This document shows, piece after piece, positions 27,701-34,798 of a stretch of 64,000 nt of DNA. Under the pieces are notes generated by a model that searched no databases, was not told the origin of the DNA, and saw only the letters and a program-made list of their open reading frames with translations. Made by a program: the position numbers and the translations under genes. Source of the DNA: Symsagittifera roscoffensis (taxonomy: Eukaryota > Xenacoelomorpha > Acoela > Convolutidae); NCBI RefSeq assembly GCF_963678635.1, contig NC_087063.1:62001-126000 (forward strand), in the 5' to 3' direction. Numbering within the stretch: position 1 is the stretch's first letter; each line of letters begins with the position of its first letter.

Positions 27701-30570
27701 ATGGCACAGTGTCCGATCGATCTTACTTTCAACTCTTCTTTCCCTACATAGATTTGTCCAATTAGGTCTTCGTCGCATGTTATCATCGTCTTGGTATAGA
27801 TGTTGATTCCATCTATATTTAGCATGACCTCGTGTGGACCATAAGCTTCAGTGTACCTATTATCAACACGTACCGATTTGCTGCCCCCTCTCGTGAGTAG
27901 TGCCCTGAGCGCTCTAGAAGTCGTTTGTGGACTTATTCCACTCAAGTAGTCTGCATACACGTCAATGTGCATTATCGTCTGGTCGCTCGGCTCGCTCAAG
28001 TTTCTGGTTACCTCGTGTCCGCCCACTGTGATTATCGACATTATTCTTGCTCCGATTTTCGATATTCCAAAAGGTTTACCTGTCACCATTTTCACGGTGT
28101 TACAATTCCCGGTCTTCATTGAGCCCGTTCTAGCCTCTGGTATTGAGTTCGATCCGGTTAATGCTCCGTTAAAATTCTGTCTTTCGATCTCCAACTTTAG
28201 TCGTTGCTCTATTTCTTTCGCAGCCAGATCTTGTTTCACTTTGGCAATTGCTTCCGTCGCCGCTTTCTCATAATTTATCTCTAGAGAGCTTCCGGCCGCG
28301 GACTCTAACGCACCGCTAACATGTGTCACAGCTTTCACTGTCTTCGTCGGCAATTCGGTGTTTGGTGCCCCCAAGTTCCTAGATTCAAACTCGTTTTGCC
28401 TGTTCCGCTGATTCTGCACCGCCGCTAATGCCAACTTATGTTTGGGGTGATTCTGGTCCTTGACCGCTTCCCAGAACAAGGGACAATCCATTCTGAAGTG
28501 CCCCTCCTGGTTACAGAAGAAGCATCTGGCGCCTATCTTGATGATTAAGCCATTATAGTACTCGTGTTCCTCCATCTGGCTCATATCCTCTTCATCCGGT
28601 GCATAACCTAGGCTCTTCATGCCTTGTTTGTACGTTGTGCAGTCAGCCACATGATGATCCGCTGACCCGCAGTTCGCGCATGATCTGCGCTTGTCCATAT
28701 CATCTCTAGGTTTGTACCATGATGACCTCTGGGGTTGGCTTCCCCCTTGCGTGTTCCTGTTTTCGGAATATGAGTACTTCTTAGGTTTCATCAGCATGTA
28801 TTCTCTTGATTTCTGTCTCATTTCTTCTGGGGTGGGTGCGCTGTCCTTCGACAATGTGTAGTATGTCGCTAACATTGTCCTTAAGTCATCACTTTTCACC
28901 CCATCGATGAACTTCGAGGCAATGCTAAAGTTCCGTCTATTTGTCGACTCCTCTGGGTCACTCCTCCTTCTCAAGCTCTCGAGGTCATCTAGGAACCGAT
29001 CTATTGACTCGTCGTCCCTCTGCCTTCTCTTTTCAAATCGCATCATCGCTTGGTGACCCTTCATGCCTGACCCGAATCGATTCAGCAATATCTCGAAGAT
29101 CTTGTCCGCGGTGTCGCGTTCTTCCTCCTTCTTTGCGACCACGCATTTTAATGCCGTTCCTTCCAAGTTGCTCAGTATGGCTGTACATGCTTGTCTTTCG
29201 TCACTCAAGTTGTCTTGTTCTAGATGTAATCTCATCACTTCCACCCAAGTGTCAATGCATCCATCGGAGTCGTCCTTGAATTCTTTTGGCTTCTTGAATG
29301 TCTTTCTTGATTTTCCCTCTCTCCTGTCGCTCGAGTCAGTGTTCCTCGTGGCGAAGGCCTCTAGAGTCCTGTTCATCATCTCCCAAGTGCTGGCCCATGT
29401 CATAGCATCCGGTCCTGTGTTGCTGTTAGCTGTTGAATCTCCCGGAGCAGTCGTTGTATTCGACGTTCCATTCTTCATTATTGTTTTCGCAGCTGTTGGT
29501 GCTATGCTTATCGCATTCCTGGTTAAGGGCAACGGTGTCGATTGCCGTTTGTTCCTTTGTGGTTCTACAAAGTCAACTCTGGTGCTTTGCGTACGATCCG
29601 CTGCCGGTCTTTCTTGTGGAGTGGAACCTCTCAAGATTGCATCCAACTTCGCCTGTATTGCACACGAACTCTCGGCTTGACTCTTGCTCATTGTGTCCAT
29701 TCTCCTTTCCAGGCTCCCTAATTGGCTGTTGACATCATCATATCGGTTCTTCAACTGTTGCATGTCTGTTTTGATGTTCTTTTCTCGTTCTTCATTGGTG
29801 GCTTCTACCTTATCTGACATTTCCTTGAGTCTCTCATCTGTTGCCTTAGCTAGGTTAAAATAACTGTCTAGATACTCGTGCTTGTTGTATCTTATCTCCT
29901 TTTTTATCACCTCTCTGTCTTCTTCACTGTGCTTAAGTCTTTTGTCAATCTGATTTAATTTCGCCAACAAGTCACCCAGCTCAATGGTAGTCTCTTCATG
30001 GTCAGCTGTCGGTCTCTCTTCGGCCGTAGCCTCTGCTTTAGCTTGTTCCTCTCTTGGATTGGCTTCTGAGGTCTTCGTGCTCACTGTCCCAAATGTTCGT
30101 GCTCTTTCTGCTTTTGGTTCTTCAGTCACGTTTTCTTTTGTTTTTATTCCGAACATTATTCCCAATTTTTCCGTAAAAGATGTCCTCTTTACTTGAGAGT
30201 CTTCTTTCACCGTTTCTTCGGTGTTGCCTATTGCATCTTCCGCGTCATCTATCGGTGAGAACTCTATGGGTTTCTGGTTCGGTTCCTCTGCATTGGGCAT
30301 TGGAGTTGACTCTGTCGCCATCTTCCTTGTTTCATCCACACTTTGATCGGGTGTCTCTAGATCAATCTCGATGGTGGGTTCTACTCGCTCCCCTTCCGTG
30401 CCCTCTTTCGCCCTGTTCTCCGCTGTACTCCTTGTGCTGACCATGTTAACTGAAAAGTTCGTCTTCGTTATCTTTGGGCCCGTTGATGTCGTTCCGCGCA
30501 GCGATGAATTATATTTCGTGTTTGATCCACTTGACCTTTTTTCGAGCACCGGTACCCTACTCCGCCTCAT
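21763..30570 (-). CDS. Gag-Pol polyprotein (2935 aa)
   Basis: The ATG at 30570 (MRRSRVPV, shared with the older copy) opens one uninterrupted frame with no gag/pol frameshift. Order: an N-terminal region with coiled coil; a retrotransposon-gag core (about residues 420-600); two CCHC zinc knuckles, CANCGSADHHVADC (about 631) and CFFCNQEGHFRMDC (about 683). Aspartic protease LLDTGA follows (about 988), then reverse transcriptase with YVDD (about 1474) and RNase H with DTDAS (about 1622). A roughly 400-residue linker precedes the integrase HHCC finger (about 2150-2200) and the core with Asp, Asp and a D-x35-E pair (about 2230, 2289, 2325). After an SH3-like GQYVWVF segment comes an acidic tail of about 430 residues that I do not recognise. 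All catalytic motifs are present. Domain order protease-RT-RNase H-integrase places it in Ty3/gypsy. Confidence 0.95.
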   Translation of the reverse strand: MRRSRVPVLEKRSSGSNTKYNSSLRGTTSTGPKITKTNFSVNMVSTRSTAENRAKEGTEGERVEPTIEIDLETPDQSVDETRKMATESTPMPNAEEPNQKPIEFSPIDDAEDAIGNTEETVKEDSQVKRTSFTEKLGIMFGIKTKENVTEEPKAERARTFGTVSTKTSEANPREEQAKAEATAEERPTADHEETTIELGDLLAKLNQIDKRLKHSEEDREVIKKEIRYNKHEYLDSYFNLAKATDERLKEMSDKVEATNEEREKNIKTDMQQLKNRYDDVNSQLGSLERRMDTMSKSQAESSCAIQAKLDAILRGSTPQERPAADRTQSTRVDFVEPQRNKRQSTPLPLTRNAISIAPTAAKTIMKNGTSNTTTAPGDSTANSNTGPDAMTWASTWEMMNRTLEAFATRNTDSSDRREGKSRKTFKKPKEFKDDSDGCIDTWVEVMRLHLEQDNLSDERQACTAILSNLEGTALKCVVAKKEEERDTADKIFEILLNRFGSGMKGHQAMMRFEKRRQRDDESIDRFLDDLESLRRRSDPEESTNRRNFSIASKFIDGVKSDDLRTMLATYYTLSKDSAPTPEEMRQKSREYMLMKPKKYSYSENRNTQGGSQPQRSSWYKPRDDMDKRRSCANCGSADHHVADCTTYKQGMKSLGYAPDEEDMSQMEEHEYYNGLIIKIGARCFFCNQEGHFRMDCPLFWEAVKDQNHPKHKLALAAVQNQRNRQNEFESRNLGAPNTELPTKTVKAVTHVSGALESAAGSSLEINYEKAATEAIAKVKQDLAAKEIEQRLKLEIERQNFNGALTGSNSIPEARTGSMKTGNCNTVKMVTGKPFGISKIGARIMSIITVGGHEVTRNLSEPSDQTIMHIDVYADYLSGISPQTTSRALRALLTRGGSKSVRVDNRYTEAYGPHEVMLNIDGINIYTKTMITCDEDLIGQIYVGKEELKVRSIGHCAMLEEDAMHIGTEADVTGHVLDINGKKTQLRGLLDTGAVLSVIPIETWEKMGFDKGDLIDSRIRLSAANKGALRVLGRTPIIALNLGERNLWMSFIVVENLDESDQFILGRDFIRNFDVTIDLNNAMFRIRNPDRRYAIKPVNLIMANENKAPVFLSRRVRLKANEAAIVSLRMKNYNELSDNKQVCIVPNPNSQSAAVLGRSFSITKSGLCVSVLLNTLDIPITIQRGRKLGYALPVKTRYETIENSKQNEVVECPNHRDKICILRRLQRIKDFSSLIKSLKSETDDGLSSCSNFPERPTLDEMQTDKPVLPEIEHLRGKLKDEQLEAIKDVLERNEEVFSRHKADIGCCNFVEHEIELEENAVPHREGARRMTPHKSDACRKEIETLLEYDMIEPSKSPWACGVVMAKKKGDQLRFCCDFRYLNSVTVKDAYPIPRIDESLSKLGDAKFFTTLDLGSAFWQVPLRKQDRDKTGFACELGLFQWKRMPFGLCNATATFQRLMAHALIGVTKKYGNLVMCYVDDVVIATPTLEDHIERLDEVFACMKRSGLKCKPSKCEILKDSIKYLGRMVDKHGIRPDPDAVEAVLTWKSPKTEHQLMSFLGFANYYREFIKGYADKVYPMQQLMRHKGKKFTWNNAAEESFQRIKKELCEAPVLGMPTEKGMYVLDTDASVVAISGILHQEQEWNGKTVLRPIAYGSKVLSDTEMKYGAPKAEMFAVVTFVEKYRAYLGSEPFKLRVDNRALSWLKTYSMDQSYIGRWIVRLDGYNMIIEHRTRDKHQNADSLSKKTEFYERQEQREADRPEIKDGFSFMDKETYDSLPLTRWLDKSGKPIEDHPELPKEPLEKTILKKSRGIPIGIMLKSKIVRETLKAKGYDLILVEEGTVRIDEDLMRLLEKLSDDKPVIQGKGQEAPELTILRREETVNNTDVPKGSITDSKEVVRSLVEKIPEKILEQTKVRDKKVTFREEVEHLGLDQESGEWSRFMEEDETGEGKLSGEREEWDEDSDESSEDQDSLCMILAEEKIRQHDRELQTDPSSGTYNLEIQEVRGGEELEKIAVSRKPLRELSCNSNVRMNLVPEDDMKIVKRMICVKLSDDIHNPGEMNGQIMALKEHVKARYRLSDLIRAQKNDKMTSNLSKWIHSGVKEKGELEEDSYKILSQFYKEKRDLLYHTAEGVVACKRRDEEKILHKHNLIILPQLYQTEVLFRSHDQMGHQGIDKVQQRILHRFDWPGMRKACERWVNACLACLQVKDPRKMKFPLKSVESSEFNEVVQIDHQKICMTESGYNQILVIIDHFTKLAEAVPCQTASAEETCDHLITHWISRYGCPMTFQSDNGKAFVGDLTKELMKRSHIAQAHSTTYHPQTNGLVERQNRTLVNMLRVYCSRYMTDWDKYLPQVVGAYNSTQHSTTGISPFMMLTGRERAMPITFFYPEYEGKRTSPQAYVKEAIKRQQELNELCRRNTAQAQMRQRKKYDEKILRAKPYEVGQYVWVFQNVIPPKGTKKLLKKWRGPFMITEVHQQGRFYRLSTGRAAHYENLKPHVPSPEDWCLPKDMEGLEYLVVEPACEVNEKGTREKNDGNENLSLDDNEKIEVESDAGSFVEEDWNDPEQNEVPKWMEPDRPTPPETRTGNRKRTGMRYNRYGDDFLIDKIQPDKLGDELLSAGELEAGEEWQVIDDGGHYPQDDYSTPELETDLEQSEIERRENTNLRILEWMRDVKDESREGQSIQQIDVSAANYMKTEDPLFGWTATDRPLDIPKDNSDPTTSTGTSINIFVRGVGVGLTHTENLMIKKLKEVRETSGLELEEEEPEPTIGRNFKTKFEIPNEYSENIMITDSDFILSNRTSAICITADMSFKSRLEADFKREYQNVEFLFRQRPGLGGMAALPPSVAQVPGKYLCFLVTRVNDRNTIDPEHVILALTRLRDFMIERGIVEVSMPVYDPNRGKLSSRELYAILHVVFAETEIMVHLHKKYYLSIA

Positions 30571-30794
30571 TGTTTCTATTTACAACTGCTCCTATTTACA
30601 ATTTTATTATATACACGATTCTATTCTAAGGGTAAAAAAAATATATTTTTTGTGGTAACAAATTCTGTACAACGTGTTAAAAACCTTATCCAATTCTCTT
30701 TCTAAAACCTCCGAAAAACTTTCCTTAATTTGGTCTTAACCGTACCTATTTCGATTTGTCTTATTCTGTCTTAAGACACACTTGTTGTGATTCT

Positions 30795-31575
30795 ACTTCA
30801 ATTTTTATACCGTCCCAAGACTATTCGTCACTATCACAGTACTCTCCGCTAGTGTCCTAAGACCCCTGTACCAAGACTACTGTCCCAAGACTAGTGTCCC
30901 AAGGCTAGTGTCCCAAGATTACTGTCCCAAGACTACTGTCCCAAGACTAGTGTCCCAAGGGTAGTGTCCCAAGACCAGTGTCCCAAGGCTAGTGTCCCAA
31001 GACTAGTGTCCCAAGGCTAGTGTCCCAAGACTACTGTCCCAAGACTAGTGTCCCAAGGGTAGTGTCCCAAGACCAGTGTCCCAAGGCTGGTGTCCCAAGA
31101 CTACTGTCCCAAGGCTAGTGTCCCAAGACTACTGTCCCAAGACCAGTGTCCCAAGACCAGTGTCCCAAGGCTAGTGTCCCAAGACTAGTGTCCCAAGACC
31201 CTTGTCCCAAGACCACTGTCCCAAGACCACTGTCCCAAGACCCTGTCCCAAGACCACTGTCCCAAGACCCTGTCCCAAGACCACTGTCCCAAGACCCTGT
31301 CCCAAGACCCTGTCCCAAGACCACTGTCCCAAGACCCTGTCCCAAGACCCTGTCCCAAGACCCTTGTCCCAAGACCACTGTCCCAAGACCCCGTCCCAAG
31401 ACCACTGTCCCAAGACCCTGTCCCAAGACCACTGTCCCAAGACCACTGTCCCAAGACCACTGTCCCAAGACCCTGTCCCAAGACCACTGTCCCAAGACCC
31501 TGTCCCAAGACCACTGTCCCAAGACTGCTCTGTCCCAAGACTTCTTCGGTATTGTCCCAAGACTCGTCACGGAGT
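30795..31575 (-). repeat. 13/14-bp minisatellite in the giant element leader
   Basis: Units of the form CCCAAGACTAGTGT and CCCAAGACCACTGT (14 bp) and CCCAAGACCCTGT (13 bp) on the plus strand run about 780 bp. It is the counterpart of 7505-8155 in inverse orientation. Mixed unit lengths show ongoing slippage. The overlapping Lys-Thr-Val-Pro-type frames are artefacts. Confidence 0.95.
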
Positions 31576-32374
31576 GTCTTCCTCGTTGTAGGGTCTTCTT
31601 GAATCACCGTACCTTGTACCACCACTCAAGCTCTAGTAAAATTTTCCCAAAAACCCTCTCTTAAAAGCCAAATGCTGACCCCCCTCTTCTTTTTGGTTGT
31701 TTCTATTTCAATGTAGGTGCGCAGGTATCTTGTGATCACCTGTTCGTATAAAACCAAACACAAATCCTCACTAAAATGCAACAAAAATCTAAGTAAGAAA
31801 AATAATAAAAACAGAAAAATGAGCCCACCTGAAATTCAAAGGTGACCAATGTCTACCTTTCGTCGAAAAAAATGTCTGGTACCTAATTGCCACGCGTTTT
31901 CCTCCCCCCACTAGTGATCTTATGGGGTTTCACAAAAGCTGTTTATACCCGGTCCCCCCTACCAAACCAACCAGCGTACCAGTCTTAACTCGAGTTGAAT
32001 TTTGGATCTCCACCTAATATTACCAACGCGTGTTAATTTCTAATGTAACTAAGTCAACGATGTCGACTAATTAGTTACTCTAATTTCCCCCTTTTTACAA
32101 TTTACAACCGCCAACCTCTAACTTAACCAGTCCCCCTTCTAACCTCCCCCCTTTCTAGCCCCCCTTCTTAAGCCTAAAAATTACTTTAAGCGCCGGGTGC
32201 TAAACCTCTCAAGAGAAAACCGTAGACCTGTTTCCAGGCCTGCTCAAGTAAAAACGTTCCTCAAAACTGGGGGATTTCGCTTATCCAATTTTACACTTAT
32301 CTCCTATAATGTAATGTGGATTCTAACGATACCCGTTCTGCCCAACTTGAGAACTCGAGAATTGCCAAATCCTT

Positions 32375-32590
32375 CTTGGCTACTTTCCCACTCGACTGGT
32401 CACCTGTTCCAGTCCAGTCTCCTATTGGTTCAGCTCAAGTGTCCCTGAACCACTTTCCCACTCGGCTGGTCACCTCTTCCAGTCAAGTCTCCTATTGGTT
32501 CAGCTCAAGTGTCCCTGAACCACTTTCCCACTCGGCTGGTCACCTCTTCCAGTCAAGTCTCCTATTGGTCCAGCTAAGTTCCAAGCTATC
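32375..32590 (-). repeat. Three 70-bp leader repeats
   Basis: Units with CTTTCCCACTCGRCTGGTCA and CAGTCAAGTCTCCTATTGGT recur about every 70 bp (near 32384, 32453, 32523). They match the 6463-6655 repeats inverted. The ends of two units carry AGCTCAAGTG, again a CTCAAG site. Confidence 0.85.
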
Positions 32591-33040
32591 TGAAAACCCT
32601 TGACAACGCCCCACTTCGGGCACTTTATTCAGTTTACTGGTTTAAATTGCTAGGTTGATCGAAACGATCGAACTTGTAAAACAGTATGGGTATACTATTT
32701 AATTAATATAAAGGTTTGATCCAACTAATCTGGTGTCAAAGTCACTGTCTTTTTTCGTTTTATGGTTTTTGTTCCTTTTTCTATTCTTTTTTGGTTTTTG
32801 TTTTGCTTTTTGTCTTTTTGCTCGTGTTTTTGTCCCCCTAGTTGCCCCCCTTTACTCGGTTAGCTAAGCCTCGTTCGGAGAGCGTACCAGGAAATTTTCT
32901 CGAGTTTTCTTAAAAAGCTATCACGGTACAACCGGAAGGTTTGCACGTTCCTGTCGAACCGTACCGCCGGTACTCTAGAATGGGCATTCAGCCCGAAGCT
33001 GTCTCAAGTGGGTTCGACTCCGTAGTCTTGATGTCGTAAA

Positions 33041-33055
33041 CACCCAGGAGCGCCA
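33041..33055 (-). promoter_or_regulatory. Primer-binding site, tRNA-Asn-like
   Basis: The minus strand reads TGGCGCTCCTGGGTG, beginning with the TGG that pairs with tRNA CCA, 11 bases inside the 5' LTR end. It pairs with a tRNA 3' end CACCCAGGAGCGCCA. Animal tRNA-Asn has a closely similar end (CACCCAGGGACGCCA in human). After 15 bases the element diverges (TTTACGAC), whereas the palindrome copies continue GGC. Confidence 0.65.
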
Positions 33056-33066
33056 TAAAAACACTA

Positions 33067-33950
33067 TGTAACATTCGTCTACTACAGTCACACATGAGGC
33101 TTAAGAAAAATAGGCCCTATAACTATTGGCTCAGGAGTCAGGGACACTATCTCTTGTGTTTTTCCGCCTCAAATCAGTCGGAGCCAATTCGGTTCGCTTG
33201 TGACATGAGACTACGACCCGTTACAGCTTAAAGGCTACTACTAAAATACCCCCCACTCTAGAATTAGAAACGTCCCCATACTTAGGTCTCTAGATACCCA
33301 AAATACATGAACGCCGTTAAAAACCGGGTCGGAACAATCCGTTAAGTTGCTTTTTTATTAGACAGTGGAACTTTGACCCATTTCAGATGGATCAACCTAA
33401 AACTCGCCTTACCTCAACATAACAATCATAAAACACACTCTAGAATTTAAATTAAGTACTCACATTGTAGCACGCTCAAGAACCAGGAAGTAAATAAGTC
33501 GGTAAACAACTCAAGAATCAATAAAGTAACTAAGATAAGTTTAATGTCAGTCAGTTTTAACAACAAGAACAAGTTTTTACTCTAGACTGCAGTTTTATGT
33601 GGACCATTAGGACACTCAAGCTGTCCACCTTTCCGTCGAAGGTTCACTCTGGTCCAGTTCGAATAATTGTTCTCTCGGGAACACTCTGTCTTCTATTTCA
33701 GATAGGACAGCTCTACTCTTGTTCACTATGATGGAAATTGCGAATTGCAATTTCACACTCGTTTTTATCTGACAACTTTCCCGCAATTGTTCTGAAATTG
33801 TTCTTAAATTGTTTTCTGATTTTCAGTTATCGCGAGAAAATCGTGCATGACATGTTCCATTCGAAATTTTGAAAAATTAAATTTCACTACAAAATCAAGT
33901 GTTTTCTGCTCTTCTCAAGGTCAAACTTCCAAATATGACCGACTGGCACA
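33067..33950 (-). repeat. 5' LTR of the giant element
   Basis: 884 bp, the partner of 10984-11868 with one C fewer in a C-run and two substitutions seen by eye. Its outer end abuts CAGAAGTAAG, the continuation of the older LTR. Confidence 0.95.
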
Positions 33951-34347
33951 CAGAAGTAAGTTCTGACTCTAGAATTGGAGTTTTTGTATGAACCATTGGG
34001 ACACTCAAGCTGTCCACCTTTCCATTGAAGGCTCACTCTGGTTCGTTTCGAATAGTTGTTCTCTCTTCTTTTTATTATTTCTCCTCCTATTTCAGGATAG
34101 GACAGCTCTACTCGTGTCTTATTTTGTATCGGGAAATTGCGAATATCCATTTCCCCCTGTTTTATTCAATTACTTTCCCGCGATTGTAAATCGGTCGTTC
34201 TGATTTTTCACTTCTTGTTTTCAGTTGGTACGAGAAAACTGAGCATGACAGGCTCCATTCGAAATTTTTAAAATTAAAACTTCACTCCAAAATTACGTAT
34301 TTTCGTGTCTCTCAAGGTCCAACTTCCAGACATGACCGACTGGCACA
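33951..34347 (-). mobile_element. Old LTR, second part
   Basis: This continues the LTR interrupted at 10983. The uninterrupted order (GATAACAGAAGTAAG) is visible, inverted, in the left palindrome arm near 9908-9922. It ends GACTGGCACA at 34347, where single-copy DNA starts. Confidence 0.9.
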
Positions 34348-34798
34348 AGATGATGATTTTTATCTACTGAACAAAAACAATAGTAATATTATAAGTAGTA
34401 GTAGCCCTGATTTTAGGAGAGACCTCGTGATCTGGGGATACTAAGACCCAGCCATGAGCTCACTATTTCTGCATGTAATTAAGTTAATCTGAGTGTTTTG
34501 ACCGAATCCGAAAGCAGTAACGTTTTTGTCGACCCGATGTTAGAAGGACCACCAAAAGAACTGGCCTTGGTAGAGACGGTGAAAAGCATGTAGAGCTTAG
34601 TTTAGACGCTGGCCAGTCGTTTTATAGCTTAGCTTTATTTTCCGTCGATATGTACTTCCGGGCGAATGTTACACACTTTTTGATCTTTCTCAAAGTTTAA
34701 TTATATCTTCCAAATCTGACGATGCACTAAAATGTGCGAAACGTTTGTTTAAGTAACAGTTTTAACGTATTTGGAGTATTAATGTTATTCAGAGAAAG
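34348..34798 (+). other. Upstream region of the DAXX-like gene
   Basis: 450 bp between the old LTR and the DAXX ATG. It must hold the promoter and 5' UTR unless these lie inside LTR DNA. TTATTCAG (34784-34791) just before the ATG could be a 3' splice site of a 5'-UTR intron. No TATA box stands out. Confidence 0.4.

Larger units (their letters stand above)
30571..33040 (-). other. Long 5' leader of the giant element
   Basis: About 2.5 kb between the PBS and the Gag-Pol ATG, with no credible long ORF. It contains the 70-bp triplet (32375-32590), a CCTCCCCCCACTAG segment and the 14-bp minisatellite. Its layout is shared with 6215-8441, so the long repetitive leader is an old trait of the family. 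Confidence 0.8.
10984..33950 (-). mobile_element. Giant Ty3/gypsy-type LTR retroelement, 22,967 bp
   Basis: Read on the minus strand it comprises: 5' LTR 33950-33067, an 11-nt gap, PBS 33055-33041, a leader with two repeat families (33040-30571), Gag-Pol (30570-21763), a 583-bp spacer, ORF2 (21179-15033), ORF3 (15027-12298), a 3' UTR and the 3' LTR 11868-10984. LTR ends are TG...CA. The two LTRs differ by about two substitutions and one base of indel. All three ORFs are uninterrupted, which argues for a recent and possibly competent copy. The target is an older LTR of the same family. The duplicated target is CAG (ACAG if the terminal A is shared). Most metavirids are 5-10 kb, so this is an unusually large member. 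Confidence 0.93.
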
